A DNA stretch of 32,822 bases from Bacteroidota bacterium (GCA_013287095.1 JABDEJ010000015.1:1-32822), one strand, 5' to 3'; counted from the first letter of the stretch, positions 5,235 through 14,110 are shown. Notes: generated by a model not told the origin, from the sequence alone. Numbers and translations are program-made.

Positions 5235-7778
5235 ATGAAGACTATAGAATACATCAACGAAAACCTGGCTCCGGGTAATATCGGGTACTTTTTCGTGGTG
5301 TTGTCTTTCGGGGCTGCGCTTTTCAGCCTTATTGCTTATTTTTTTCATAACAGGGATAGAAGAACACTTACCTGGCGCAACCTGGGCAGAACTTCGTTCT
5401 TTATCCATGGCATATCAGTGCTTGGCATTTTTGCAGTCCTTTTTTACCTGATCAAAACACACCAATATCAATACAATTATGTATGGGAGCATTCTTCAGA
5501 TGAACTTCAGCCAAAATATATCATCGCTTGTTTTTGGGGCGGCTCTGAAGGCAGTTTTCTGCTATGGGCTTTCTGGCAAATGGTTTTGGGTTGTGTGCTG
5601 ATATTCACAGCTAAAAAGTGGGAAGCCCCTGTAATGATCATTATTGCCATGTCCCAGACCTTCCTGGCATCCATGCTTTTAGGCATTCATTTCCATATTT
5701 TCAACCAGGCATGGCAGGTTGGGGTCAGTCCGTTTGAATTATTACGCCAGGCTTTTGCCAAACAAGGCCTTCCCTTGTTTAATGACACGGAAATGCACAA
5801 CGCCCTCGGAGGGCTCATAAAATCTGTTACGAAGGTCAATGGCCGCACCATTGTGGACTACAGCGCCGCCCTAAAACAGGTTGGAGGTCAGGGATTGAAC
5901 GCGCTTCTTCAAAACTACTGGATGGTAATCCATCCGCCGGTGCTTTTCTTAGGATTTGCTTCTACCATCGTGCCTTTTGCATTTGCCATGGCAGGGCTTT
6001 GGAACAAAGATTATACAGGTTGGGTTCGTCCGGCATTGCCGTGGGCGGTTTTTTGTGGAATGTTTTTGGGAACAGGCATCCTCATGGGTGGGGCCTGGGC
6101 TTATGAATCTCTTAGTTTTGGAGGTTTCTGGGCCTGGGATCCGGTCGAAAACGGTATCCTGGTACCGTGGTTGCTTCTTGTAGCCGGACTTCATGCCATG
6201 CAGATATACAGGGCCCGAAAAACAGCTTTATTGGGAGCCATCATTTTTGTGATATTGACATACGTTTTGATACTATATGCCAATTTCCTTACCCGTAGCG
6301 GTGTACTTGGCGATTCTTCTGTTCATTCTTTTGCGGACCTGGGCCTGGCAGGGCAGTTGCTCATTTTTATGTTTGCATTTATCGTTTTGGCGGTGATTAC
6401 TTTGATCGTCCGCTGGCGACATATTCCTTCATCGCCTAAAGAAGAAAATGTTTCTTCGAGAGAATTCTGGATGTTTATCGGAGCGCTGGTTTTGTCATTG
6501 TCCGCATTACATATTGTTTCCATCACTTCGATCCCTGTTATTAATAAAGTAGATGGACTTTTCAATGATTGGTTTCATATCCATTTAAAAACCAATATAG
6601 CCCCCCCTGCCAACCCCGCTGCTGCCTATCATGTGATGGAAATACCTTTTGCTATCATTGTAGCTTTCCTTACAGGTATCGGACAGTTTTTAAGATATCA
6701 CAATACACGAAGGAAATATTTTCTAAAGAAGATTTTGCTGGTGGCTGCAATCGCGATTGTTCCGACCGTTCTAATAATGATTGCATCTGGTCTTTATGAA
6801 AACTGGGAATACATTCTGTTGCTTTATGCCAGCTTTTTCTCAGTGGTGGGTAACATTGAGATATTTATCGATATGATGCGCAAAAAGACCATCAAACTTA
6901 GTGGTCCTTCCATTGCTCATATTGGATTTGGGCTAATACTTGTCGGGGCTCTTATTGCGAATGCCAAAAAAGAAACCATTTCCCTCAATACAGAGGGGAT
7001 GCAGGTAGACGCACTATCTAAAGCCACTGCCAAAGAACAGTACGAAAACAAGGTTCTTTTCAAGGATTTCCCAACCAAAATGAATGATTACACTGTCACA
7101 TACAAAGGTGACTCATCCGGAGGGAATTATCTCTTCTTCAGGGTAAATTATAAAAAAACAGATTCCATAACAGGCAATATCGAAGAAGACTTTGATCTGT
7201 ACCCAATGATCATTTACCAGAAGAAAAATGACCAGAATATGTCTTATGCGCCAAGTTCAAAGCATTACTGGACAAAGGATATATTCACCCACGTTACTTC
7301 TGCTTTCACGGGCGACTCAAAAACGAAAATAAAATACGATACTTCTTATCACTATGAAATAAAAGAAGGACAGTCATTTATAGCAGATAGCTTTACAGTA
7401 ACCCTGATGAGCATCGTAAAAGAGACAACGAAAACCACAGAAGGCGACATGTACCGTGTAACGATGAAACTAAAAGTTAATGATGGCTTTTCAACAGAAT
7501 ACGCCTCCCCTGCCCTGGTGATAAAAGGCAATCAAATCATTCATGATGATGCTGAGATCAAGGATTTCGGTCTTGGTTTCAGGTACAATACCATAAATAT
7601 AGCTGATGGAACGCATGACCTTATCGTGCTGAAAGGAAAGCGACCTGAAAGGCAATACATTACCTTAAAAGCAATTATTTTCCCCTATATCAACTTCTTA
7701 TGGCTGGGTTCAGTTGTGATGTTCATTGGATTTTTTGTAGCACTTATCAAACGTATCAGGGAATATAAAACGGCATAA
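5235..7778 (+). CDS. ccmF: CcmF-type cytochrome c haem lyase, long form
   Basis: CcmF accepts haem from CcmE and attaches it to apocytochrome c at the periplasmic face of the membrane. The signature WWD-type motif is WAWDPVENG at residues 299-307. It is flanked by conserved histidines His233 (VIHPPVLF) and His320 (AGLHAM), the usual haem ligands. More than ten membrane helices precede a large periplasmic domain (about residues 570-800), with a last helix near 810-835. At 847 residues it is about 200 longer than the E. coli protein, as is normal for Bacteroidota. It has its own promoter because it is cut off from ccmE by about 3.4 kb. The DUF2520 gene follows after 9 bp. The function is secure; whether it works without CcmG and CcmH here is inference. 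Confidence 0.95.
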   Translation: MKTIEYINENLAPGNIGYFFVVLSFGAALFSLIAYFFHNRDRRTLTWRNLGRTSFFIHGISVLGIFAVLFYLIKTHQYQYNYVWEHSSDELQPKYIIACFWGGSEGSFLLWAFWQMVLGCVLIFTAKKWEAPVMIIIAMSQTFLASMLLGIHFHIFNQAWQVGVSPFELLRQAFAKQGLPLFNDTEMHNALGGLIKSVTKVNGRTIVDYSAALKQVGGQGLNALLQNYWMVIHPPVLFLGFASTIVPFAFAMAGLWNKDYTGWVRPALPWAVFCGMFLGTGILMGGAWAYESLSFGGFWAWDPVENGILVPWLLLVAGLHAMQIYRARKTALLGAIIFVILTYVLILYANFLTRSGVLGDSSVHSFADLGLAGQLLIFMFAFIVLAVITLIVRWRHIPSSPKEENVSSREFWMFIGALVLSLSALHIVSITSIPVINKVDGLFNDWFHIHLKTNIAPPANPAAAYHVMEIPFAIIVAFLTGIGQFLRYHNTRRKYFLKKILLVAAIAIVPTVLIMIASGLYENWEYILLLYASFFSVVGNIEIFIDMMRKKTIKLSGPSIAHIGFGLILVGALIANAKKETISLNTEGMQVDALSKATAKEQYENKVLFKDFPTKMNDYTVTYKGDSSGGNYLFFRVNYKKTDSITGNIEEDFDLYPMIIYQKKNDQNMSYAPSSKHYWTKDIFTHVTSAFTGDSKTKIKYDTSYHYEIKEGQSFIADSFTVTLMSIVKETTKTTEGDMYRVTMKLKVNDGFSTEYASPALVIKGNQIIHDDAEIKDFGLGFRYNTINIADGTHDLIVLKGKRPERQYITLKAIIFPYINFLWLGSVVMFIGFFVALIKRIREYKTA

Positions 7779-7787
7779 TAAATTGTT

Positions 7788-8561
7788 ATGCAAAGCATTG
7801 AAAAAATTGTTTTGATCGGCAGCGGGAATGTGGCAACGCAGCTTGCCCGCCTGTTTATTCAGAAAGGCCTTAATATTCTCCAGGTTTATTCACTTCATCT
7901 GGAACATGCCCAACAAATCGCGAATTCAACACAGAGCGGGGCAATTGATTCCATTGACAATATCAGAAAAGACGCTGATCTTTATATTATTGCTGTAAAA
8001 GATGATGTCATTCCTGAAATGAATGCCAGGCTCAGGCTGCCAGGCAAAACGGTAGTCCACACGTCCGGTGCGGTTCATCTTGAAGCAATAAATCAAATTT
8101 CAACGAATACGGGAGTATTTTATCCTTTACAGACCTTCAGCAAAGCCAGAAATGTAGATTGGAATCATATCCCTATTATCGTGGAAGGCTCGGATCCGGA
8201 AACATTTCAGGTTCTGAAAACATTTGCAGATGGAATTTCAGATTCGGTTTTTGAAATGGATTCCTTCACACGCAAAAAACTCCATCTTGCCGCAGTATTT
8301 GCAAACAATTTTGTCAACCATTTATTGGTCGAAGCCAAAGAAATCCTTGGAGCCGAAATTCCATTATCAATCCTGGAACCACTTGTAAGGGAAACAGTTG
8401 ACAAGGCATTCAGCCGGGGAACAGAAGAATCTCAAACAGGTCCAGCAAAAAGACATGACAAAAAAACCATTGAAACCCACCTGTCATTACTAAAAGACCT
8501 GCCCGATGCACAAAATATCTACAGGCTTATCACAGATTCTATTATCAAAAAATATAATTAA
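7788..8561 (+). CDS. Rossmann-like plus DUF2520 protein
   Basis: The 257-residue protein begins with a nucleotide-binding beta-alpha-beta unit (GSGNVA at 11-16), like the NADP domain of pyrroline-5-carboxylate reductases. It continues with VVHTSGA and GVFYPLQTFS, both typical of the DUF2520 family. The C-terminal half is helical and includes the conserved LAAVFANNFVNHL. No reaction has been established for the family; a dehydrogenase or reductase is likely from the fold. It lies 9 bp after ccmF and is probably co-transcribed with it. In Bacteroidota this gene is often next to a KdsC-like HAD gene and a UbiA-type prenyltransferase. Here those two lie 5.5 kb further on. An inverted repeat follows at 8580. 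Confidence 0.85.
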   Translation: MQSIEKIVLIGSGNVATQLARLFIQKGLNILQVYSLHLEHAQQIANSTQSGAIDSIDNIRKDADLYIIAVKDDVIPEMNARLRLPGKTVVHTSGAVHLEAINQISTNTGVFYPLQTFSKARNVDWNHIPIIVEGSDPETFQVLKTFADGISDSVFEMDSFTRKKLHLAAVFANNFVNHLLVEAKEILGAEIPLSILEPLVRETVDKAFSRGTEESQTGPAKRHDKKTIETHLSLLKDLPDAQNIYRLITDSIIKKYN

Positions 8562-8579
8562 ATTTCGTTAAGTTTAGGT

Positions 8580-8646
8580 GGTCGGTGCGGACACCGACCC
8601 CAGGCAGTCGAGCTAAACATGTCCAAGGTCGGTGTCCTCACCGACC
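8580..8646. repeat. Nested inverted repeat between convergent genes
   Basis: Two 20-bp arms, 8580-8599 and 8627-8646, are reverse complements with one mismatch and are 27 bp apart. Each arm is also a small palindrome itself (GTCGGTG facing CACCGAC). The element lies between the plus-strand DUF2520 gene and the minus-strand T9SS gene and could end transcription from both sides. The high GC and the self-complementary arms also fit a REP-type repeat. Confidence 0.75.
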
Positions 8647-8693
8647 TTTCGAACGCGCCGCTATTAACAAACCAGCATTGAATAACAATTTCC

Positions 8694-9572
8694 TTAGCGA
8701 CTGATAATGATCTTATTTACAGAAACCCTGCCGCCGGAAAATACTTTTACGATATACATTCCGGGAGGATCCTGAGACAGATCAATAGGGGTAGACACTC
8801 CAATATCCTGGTACTGAGAATATATTATTTGTCCATTCAGATCGGAGATTTCAATTTTAGAATAAAGCCTTACCGGATTTTGAGAAGCGATATAAACTAT
8901 TGAATTAGTTGGGTTTGGGAAAATCTCAAAATCGCGTACTAAAGCTGGAATAGCAAATCCTGATGAATCAGACCCTAAACTAACGTCATCAACTGCAATA
9001 TGGCCCGAGGCCAATGAAGTAGCAGATGAAACAACTTCAAATGTGATAGAAATACTATCAGGTTTTGTGGTTGTATCTATACCTGTATAATCAATAGGTA
9101 TTTGGCCAGGAACAAAATCCTTGATTGTCGAAGCAGGAAAATTCCATGTAGTGCCGCCAATAGAATCTTCTGTTTTTTGAGTTTTATTCCATCTTAACAA
9201 ACTGATTTTTACGGCGCCACTTTCAGCCTGGTTCATACTATCAATATAATAAAATGAGAGATAATCAGGAAGGGTCTTAATGGCAAACTTAGCGGCGATA
9301 AAACCAGGCCATATCTTTCCGGCTGCCGTATCGGGACCTATGTGGGCCGAATATTTCCCGGAATGGTGATGCCGATCAGGATAAACATTATGAGTATTAT
9401 AACCTTCGTAGTACCAAAGAAGGTCCGAACTTGGCCAACTGTCAGGCACGGTTAAAGTTGCCAGCGTGTCCCATATTTCAAAGCTGCTATTAGGAACCCT
9501 GAAATTCTGAGCTAAAGATTTTAGCGAAATTGAACAACATACAATGGAAAGAAAGAGTAGATATTTTTTCAA
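8694..9572 (-). CDS. Secreted protein with T9SS type A sorting domain
   Basis: A 292-residue secreted protein. The start is TTG at 9572: the signal peptide (MKKYLLFLSIV to SLKSLAQ) begins exactly there, and no ATG lies in frame nearby. Residues about 25-205 form a beta-rich domain beginning NSSFEIWD and containing PDSWPSSD, resembling jelly-roll or putative carbohydrate-binding domains of Bacteroidota surface proteins. The last 80 residues are a type A sorting domain: FEIFPNPTNSIVYI, EISDLNGQIIYS, PPGMYIVKV and a final basic-ended strand. Such domains direct export through the T9SS and are usually cleaved. Substrate and role are unknown. It stands alone between the inverted repeat and the miaE gene. 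Confidence 0.85.
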   Translation of the reverse strand: MKKYLLFLSIVCCSISLKSLAQNFRVPNSSFEIWDTLATLTVPDSWPSSDLLWYYEGYNTHNVYPDRHHHSGKYSAHIGPDTAAGKIWPGFIAAKFAIKTLPDYLSFYYIDSMNQAESGAVKISLLRWNKTQKTEDSIGGTTWNFPASTIKDFVPGQIPIDYTGIDTTTKPDSISITFEVVSSATSLASGHIAVDDVSLGSDSSGFAIPALVRDFEIFPNPTNSIVYIASQNPVRLYSKIEISDLNGQIIYSQYQDIGVSTPIDLSQDPPGMYIVKVFSGGRVSVNKIIISR

Positions 9573-9619
9573 ATGTGCCTTATTATGGCGGCTAAATTAC
9601 TAAAATATTAGAGACTTCT

Positions 9620-10222
9620 TCAATGCATCCTGTCGCCCTTTATTTCCAGGTTTGAAACAATTTCAGCTTCAGCGCTTAATATTTGTGCCCATCTTTTTTC
9701 AACAGACTCCTTCGAAGAAATAGATTCAGCCAAATCCAGAAACAACCGGTAATGTCCCGCTTCTGCAACCATTAAATCATAATAAAATGGCCTCAAACTC
9801 ATATCTGAAATATGCTGACTTAACAAACGAAACCTTTCGCAACTTCTGGCCTCTATCATGGCATTAATAAGCAACTTGTCTAAGAGGTTCTCATTTCGGC
9901 TCACCCCTTTTCGCATGGTTTTCATCAGTTCATTGACGTATTCATCTTTTCTGGCCAGGCCTAATTTTAAACCTCTTTTGTTCAGTTCTTTAATTACCAT
10001 CCTGAAATGCCCCCACTCTTCTGTTACAACAGGACTCAATTTCTCTACAACTTCAGGATATTCGGGATGCTTTATGATAATAGATATGCATGTAGAAGCG
10101 GCTTTTTGCTCGCAATAGGCATGATCCGTTAGTATGTCCTCAATATTTGATCCCACAAGCCCCACCCATCTTGGATCAGTGGGTAATTCCAGGCCCAATA
10201 CGCGTTTATCTTCAGCCTTCAT
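9620..10222 (-). CDS. miaE: MiaE, tRNA-(ms2io6A)-hydroxylase family
   Basis: MiaE is a non-haem di-iron monooxygenase that hydroxylates the isopentenyl group of ms2i6A37 in tRNA. The ferritin-like ligand set is visible: Glu38 in DHAYCEQKAA, Glu69 and His72 in EEWGHF, Glu124 in IEARSCERF, and Glu154 with His157 in AEAGHY. The N-terminus LGLELPTDPRWV is typical of the family, and 200 residues is a normal length. The start overlaps the stop of the upstream GAF gene by 4 bp (ATGA), so the two are translationally coupled and share the promoter at 10724. The call is well supported by ligands and length. Confidence 0.92.
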   Translation of the reverse strand: MKAEDKRVLGLELPTDPRWVGLVGSNIEDILTDHAYCEQKAASTCISIIIKHPEYPEVVEKLSPVVTEEWGHFRMVIKELNKRGLKLGLARKDEYVNELMKTMRKGVSRNENLLDKLLINAMIEARSCERFRLLSQHISDMSLRPFYYDLMVAEAGHYRLFLDLAESISSKESVEKRWAQILSAEAEIVSNLEIKGDRMH

Positions 10223-10701
10223 TTCACAAACCTTGAAAGAATTTGAGAAATCTGTTCCAGATAGGTTTTATCAATAGAATCAAATGCTGCTTTTGAAGCG
10301 CTATCAACGTCCAAAACAAAACTTACTTTGCCGTTTATAAAACCAGGAATAACAATTTCAGAAGCTGTTTCGGCATGGCATGCAATGTATCCAGGAAATT
10401 CTGAAACATCATCTACAATAACCGTTTCACCACTTGATGCCGCTGCTCCGCAAACGCCTCTGCCCCATTGGATGACAGTACATGCAGGCAAGCCCTGAAA
10501 GGCTCCGAGGCCAAGCGTTGAACCGTTGCGAATATAAAGGCCAACCCAAAAAAGATCCAATTCTGCTTTCATCAACCCCAGGATATTGCAGATATTGCCA
10601 CTATCAGGGATTTCATTTACAATAATGCTTTCTATCTGCTTGATAAGCAGCGCATATTTTTCTTTTTTATCTGTTACAGATTCCGTTTTTTGTAGTTGCA
10701 T
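10219..10701 (-). CDS. GAF-domain free methionine-(R)-sulfoxide reductase
   Basis: This 160-residue single-domain GAF protein fits fRMsr (MsrC in E. coli), which reduces free methionine-R-sulfoxide using thioredoxin. The three expected cysteines are present: Cys74 in LPACTVIQWGRG, Cys84 in GRGVCGAA, and Cys108 in GYIACHAETASEIVIP. The middle has the family stretch VIVDDVSEFPG. It is the first gene of a two-gene unit with miaE, overlapping by 4 bp. An exact Bacteroidota -7 box lies at 10724-10731. The pairing of oxidative-damage repair with tRNA hydroxylation may only be shared transcription. Confidence 0.9.
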   Translation of the reverse strand: MQLQKTESVTDKKEKYALLIKQIESIIVNEIPDSGNICNILGLMKAELDLFWVGLYIRNGSTLGLGAFQGLPACTVIQWGRGVCGAAASSGETVIVDDVSEFPGYIACHAETASEIVIPGFINGKVSFVLDVDSASKAAFDSIDKTYLEQISQILSRFVK

Positions 10702-10723
10702 CTTTTGGGCAAGTCGTTCATTA

Positions 10724-10757
10724 CAAAGTTAGCCCAAAATCCCCTACATATCGGCAA
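10724..10757 (-). promoter_or_regulatory. Promoter of the GAF-miaE unit
   Basis: On the minus strand TAACTTTG (10724-10731) matches TAnnTTTG exactly, and TTG (10755-10757) lies 23 bp upstream, inside the end of the lipoprotein gene. Transcription would start about 17 bases before the ATG at 10701. Confidence 0.6.
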
Positions 10758-11163
10758 TCACGGCAGAAAGTCCATTATTACAGGATTGAGCAGGCAATGA
10801 TGTGCCGTCAAATGTTGCACCCGTTTTTGAAAGGATCAAAGTATGCACAGTTCCGTTCGCATTATTGGCACCAAGGTAGATCGTTACCGTATGTGTGCCT
10901 ATTGATAATGAATAGTGCAAAACTCCAGATGTAGAACAAGTTGCAGTAGTAACTGATCCTTCAGGAGAAGGAATTACCGTTTTCGTGCCTCCATCAATGG
11001 ATACGTAGTCAACTTCTGGTCGCATGTCAGGACCTCTATAAATGCCGACATCGAACTTAGTATCAGTCGGTTTCGGTCCAGGGTCACAGCCAAAAGGCCC
11101 CATTTTGTTACAAGAGCTAAATAAAACTACCGAAATCAGGATTGCAAAAAAGAATTTGATCAT
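10744..11163 (-). CDS. Small lipoprotein of unknown function
   Basis: A 139-residue predicted lipoprotein. The signal MIKFFFAILISVVLFSSC ends in a lipobox with Cys18, followed by a Pro/Gly-rich linker with a further Cys. The rest is a single beta-rich domain, Thr/Ser/Gly-rich, with two later cysteines (TTATCST and PAQSCNN) that could form a disulphide. I do not recognise a family; the size and pattern suggest a periplasmic or outer-membrane immunoglobulin-like domain. The stop lies only 42 bp before the GAF gene, but that gene has its own promoter. The divergent Nramp-like gene starts 160 bp away. Confidence 0.75.
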   Translation of the reverse strand: MIKFFFAILISVVLFSSCNKMGPFGCDPGPKPTDTKFDVGIYRGPDMRPEVDYVSIDGGTKTVIPSPEGSVTTATCSTSGVLHYSLSIGTHTVTIYLGANNANGTVHTLILSKTGATFDGTSLPAQSCNNGLSAVIADM

Positions 11164-11322
11164 GGCTCAATGTTTTAATTGTCAAGGCAATTTAAGCAAT
11201 TTTCAAAATAATTCGTTGATAGCTACATTAAATTTATGTTCCTGATTTTCATTTCATGCATTCTTTAATAGTATTTAAAACAATTAGTCACCATTTTGCA
11301 TTAGTATTGCACACATCAAAAA

Positions 11323-12597
11323 ATGCGCAGAAACAAAACCAGCATTTTCTTTAAGAAAGCTATTCGGCTTATAGGCCCCGGATTTATTACTGGTGCCTCT
11401 GATGATGACCCGTCCGGCATTGGTACCTATTCACAAACAGGGTCATTATTCGGTCTGAGACAGCTCTGGACTTCTCTCTATACGCTTCCTTTCATGATCG
11501 TTATCCAGGAGATGTGCGGACGCGTGGGCCTGGTGACCGGAACCGGGATCGCTTCTGTTATCAAAACTCATTTTGGCAAGAAGATTCTTTATCCAATAGT
11601 ATTACTCTTATTAGTTGCCAATACGATCAATGTTGGAGCTGACCTCGGCGCTATGGCTTCATCGGCACAAATGATATTTGGGCTTCCATTTATGCTCTGG
11701 ATGGTAATCATGACGATTTTAACGGTTGCCCTAATTGTTTTTGTGCCGTATCGAATATATGTTAGATATCTGAAATTCCTATGTATCACCTTGCTGGGTT
11801 ATATAGCCACCGTCATTGTTGTGAAACAGGATTGGAACGCCGTTCTTAAAAACTCATTGATACCAACAATAATCCTTGACAAAGATTATATGATGAATAT
11901 TGTTGCACTACTTGGTACTACGATATCACCTTATTTGTTTTTCTGGCAGGCTGACGAAGAAGTTGAAGATGAAGATGCCTTAAAAACAGGGACTACTCCG
12001 GTACCTATTGAGAAGATACCCAATGGAAAACACATCAAAATGATGCGTCTGGATACTGTTGTAGGTATGACATTTTCAAATATTATTAATTTCTTTGTTA
12101 TTGATGCCACTGCAATTACTCTTGGCGCCCACGGCATGCATAATATCCAGACCGCTACCGATGCAGCAGCAGCTTTAAAGCCATTTGCAGGTGATTTTGC
12201 ATACATTTTATTCGGACTTGGCATCATGGGTACTGGTTTGTTGGCAGTGCCCGTACTCGCAGCCTCAGCGGGATACGCATTGGCTGAAACATTCAACTGG
12301 AAATCAAGCCTTTCACTAAAGTATTTCGAAGCCCCCGGATTTTACCTGGTTATTGCAATTATATCCTTATCAGGTATTGCCATCCAGTTCTTACCCATTG
12401 CCCCTTTTAAATGGCTGTATTATACTGCGATCATAAACGGCGTGGCGGCACCGCCCATCATGGTTATTCTCTTGATCATATGTAACCGAAAAAAAATAAT
12501 GGGAAACTATATTAACTCTCCCCTGGTGAATATTACAGGCATTTTTATCACGGCTGTTATGGCCCTGGCGGCAGTAGCGATGTTCATTTATATGTAA
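11323..12597 (+). CDS. Nramp-family transporter with altered metal site
   Basis: A 424-residue membrane protein of the Nramp (SLC11) family with about 11 helices. Helix 1 carries GASDDDPSGIGTYSQTG (residues 24-40) in place of the canonical DPGN, so Asp29 is kept but Asn is Gly32. In helix 6 the usual A-x-x-M-P-H-N becomes T199-T-I-S202-P203-Y-L, so the methionine that favours Mn and Fe is serine. The loop after it is strongly acidic (DEEVEDEDA). Homologues with DDDPSG are common in Bacteroidota and related groups. The substrate cannot be assumed to be manganese or iron; magnesium-type Nramp relatives also lack the Met. A weak -7 box (TAGTATTG, 11302-11309) precedes it. The gene converges on DUF1801. 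Confidence 0.88.
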   Translation: MRRNKTSIFFKKAIRLIGPGFITGASDDDPSGIGTYSQTGSLFGLRQLWTSLYTLPFMIVIQEMCGRVGLVTGTGIASVIKTHFGKKILYPIVLLLLVANTINVGADLGAMASSAQMIFGLPFMLWMVIMTILTVALIVFVPYRIYVRYLKFLCITLLGYIATVIVVKQDWNAVLKNSLIPTIILDKDYMMNIVALLGTTISPYLFFWQADEEVEDEDALKTGTTPVPIEKIPNGKHIKMMRLDTVVGMTFSNIINFFVIDATAITLGAHGMHNIQTATDAAAALKPFAGDFAYILFGLGIMGTGLLAVPVLAASAGYALAETFNWKSSLSLKYFEAPGFYLVIAIISLSGIAIQFLPIAPFKWLYYTAIINGVAAPPIMVILLIICNRKKIMGNYINSPLVNITGIFITAVMALAAVAMFIYM

Positions 12598-12637
12598 ATC
12601 AGGAGTAAGGAGTAAGTGGTAAATGGTAAATGATTTA

Positions 12638-12991
12638 TCATCCTGCATCTATTGCCATGGCCTGTTTAAGATAATATCGAAGAGCTTCTTCATTAAAGTC
12701 GTTAAGACTTTTCATCTTTACATGTTTTGCAAGCTTTCCAACACCTTTTAACAAACCGTACTTATCTTCAAATTCCCGTCCGTGGGTAAATGAAAAAGTG
12801 ATGTCCTTTTTTGCTGGACTTATCACTGCGAAAATCTTTCTTCCCTTATAAACGGGTATTCCATAAGCCACATATTCTTTGGCATTTGGAGCCTCTTCGC
12901 TCATAAATCGCCGGATTCTGGCAACTACTTCATGAAACTCTGGCAATACTCTTGCTTCAATAAATTCATCAACAGTCATGATCTTGCTCAT
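12638..12991 (-). CDS. DUF1801 (YdhG-like) protein
   Basis: A 117-residue cytosolic protein of the DUF1801 family. Typical positions are the N-terminal helix with VVARIRRFM, the EYVAYGIPVYKGRKIF strand pair (about residues 39-54), and the FSFTHG segment. A C-terminal helix has the pattern KSLNDFNEEALRYYLKQA. The biochemical role is not established for the family. It follows the VOC gene after 6 bp, so the two form one unit. A run of short direct repeats (GGAGTAA, TGGTAAA) fills the small gap to the convergent transporter gene. Confidence 0.85.
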   Translation of the reverse strand: MSKIMTVDEFIEARVLPEFHEVVARIRRFMSEEAPNAKEYVAYGIPVYKGRKIFAVISPAKKDITFSFTHGREFEDKYGLLKGVGKLAKHVKMKSLNDFNEEALRYYLKQAMAIDAG

Positions 12992-12997
12992 TTTTAA

Positions 12998-13471
12998 TTA
13001 TTCACCATCATAAGCCTTCTGTAATTCAGCAATGTCAATTTTGATCATTTTGTATAATGCTTTCGCTACCTTGGCTGACCTGGAAGGGTCTCCTGACATT
13101 AGTTTGCCTATAGCTGTTGGTACTACTTGCCATGCAAGCCCGAACTTATCCTTGAGCCAGCCACACTGTACCGGGGAACCACCATCTGCAGTCAACTTTT
13201 CCCAATAATGATCAAGTTCTTCCTGGTTTTCACAATTAATAACAAATGAAATTGCCTCAGTGAATTTATAAACAGGCCCGCCGTTTATAGCCATAAATTC
13301 CTGCCCGTTTAAAGTAAAATTAGCAACCATCACAGAACCTGCAGGGCCAGGGCCTGCCTCGCTGTAGCGGGACATATTGGTGATTTTAGAATCTTTGAAA
13401 ATAGATGTGTAGAAATTTACAGCCTCCTCAGCGTTGTTATCAAACCATAAAAACGGGGTAATCTTTTGCAT
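12998..13471 (-). CDS. VOC-family (PhnB/3-demethylubiquinone-type) protein
   Basis: A 157-residue vicinal-oxygen-chelate fold protein of the PhnB-like subgroup. It starts MQKITPFLWFDNNAEEAVNF, continues with FYTSIFKDS and the strand MVANFTLNGQEFMAINGGP, and ends with GWLKDKFGLAWQVVPTAI. These are all standard for the family formerly called 3-demethylubiquinone-9 methyltransferase-like. Despite that name most members have no proven methyltransferase activity. It leads a two-gene unit with DUF1801 and has an exact -7 box 29 bp upstream. Confidence 0.9.
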   Translation of the reverse strand: MQKITPFLWFDNNAEEAVNFYTSIFKDSKITNMSRYSEAGPGPAGSVMVANFTLNGQEFMAINGGPVYKFTEAISFVINCENQEELDHYWEKLTADGGSPVQCGWLKDKFGLAWQVVPTAIGKLMSGDPSRSAKVAKALYKMIKIDIAELQKAYDGE

Positions 13472-13499
13472 AGCTTTTGTTATTTAGTTTATGTCGCAA

Positions 13500-13507
13500 C
13501 AAAGATA
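13500..13507 (-). promoter_or_regulatory. -7 box of the VOC-DUF1801 unit
   Basis: TATCTTTG on the minus strand, an exact TAnnTTTG. Transcription would start roughly 25 bases before the ATG at 13471. No clear -33 TTG is visible at the usual distance. Confidence 0.5.
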
Positions 13508-13575
13508 TTATGCTTTTGACATATCAGTGAAGTGTAAATCCGCCATTGTCAAGGTGTAATTGCGGCAAGTTGGAT

Positions 13576-14013
13576 TCAAATCGTTTCTGCCAATTTCTTA
13601 ATAACCCACAGTGTTATTCCCCAATAGAAGTTTGAATGTTCCCATCCTGTCTCCCAAATCAGGTTGCTATGTATCAGATCAAGAATCGTTTGATCTTCCA
13701 TTGACGCTAATCTGAATTCCGTAACCGTATAGTTTTCAGGAAGATCAGGCAACCTTGAAATCTTAGACCAGTAACTATAGCTGAACACCTTTCCCGGGTC
13801 AAATTCCAGAATAATTCCATGGTCGTCCCGTTTAACGCCATGCCATTTCCCTGAAAAAATGATTGGATTGCCGACTTTAAAATCTGAAATGACTTCGACA
13901 CCAATATCTGTTATCCATTCCTTTATGATTTGAGGGGTTGTCAATACTTCCCAGACTTTTGAAGGGGAAGCATTGATCGTAATTGTCTTTTCCACGGTAG
14001 TTTCTGATTTCAT
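13576..14013 (-). CDS. SRPBCC (AHSA1-like) protein
   Basis: A 145-residue START-like fold protein. The opening VEKTITINASPSKVWEVLTTPQIIKEW (positions about 7-33) is the classical first strand and helix of the AHSA1/polyketide-cyclase-like family. The end GWEHSNFYWGITLWVIKKLAE forms the long C-terminal helix. Such proteins bind small hydrophobic ligands or act as Hsp90 co-chaperones; nothing here narrows this down. It lies 104 bp upstream of the VOC gene on the same strand. VOC, DUF1801 and SRPBCC genes often cluster. The family call is firm and the function unknown. Confidence 0.88.
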   Translation of the reverse strand: MKSETTVEKTITINASPSKVWEVLTTPQIIKEWITDIGVEVISDFKVGNPIIFSGKWHGVKRDDHGIILEFDPGKVFSYSYWSKISRLPDLPENYTVTEFRLASMEDQTILDLIHSNLIWETGWEHSNFYWGITLWVIKKLAETI

Positions 14014-14084
14014 AGGGAAAGTACGTTATGAGATAAAATAAAGTTCGGATGAAACCGCGAAAAACAATTCAACTCATATCATCC

Positions 14085-14092
14085 TATCTTTG
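14085..14092 (+). promoter_or_regulatory. -7 box of the HAD-prenyltransferase unit
   Basis: TATCTTTG matches TAnnTTTG exactly. The in-frame TTG at 14090 is part of this box and cannot be the start codon; the ATG at 14111 leaves a leader of about 12 bases. Confidence 0.6.
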
Positions 14093-14110
14093 CAACAACA
14101 AAATCGTCTC

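Noticed and set aside
5949..6194. Frames on both strands inside ccmF
   Set aside because: They overlap the strongly conserved WAWDPVEN region of CcmF and are explained by its codon use.
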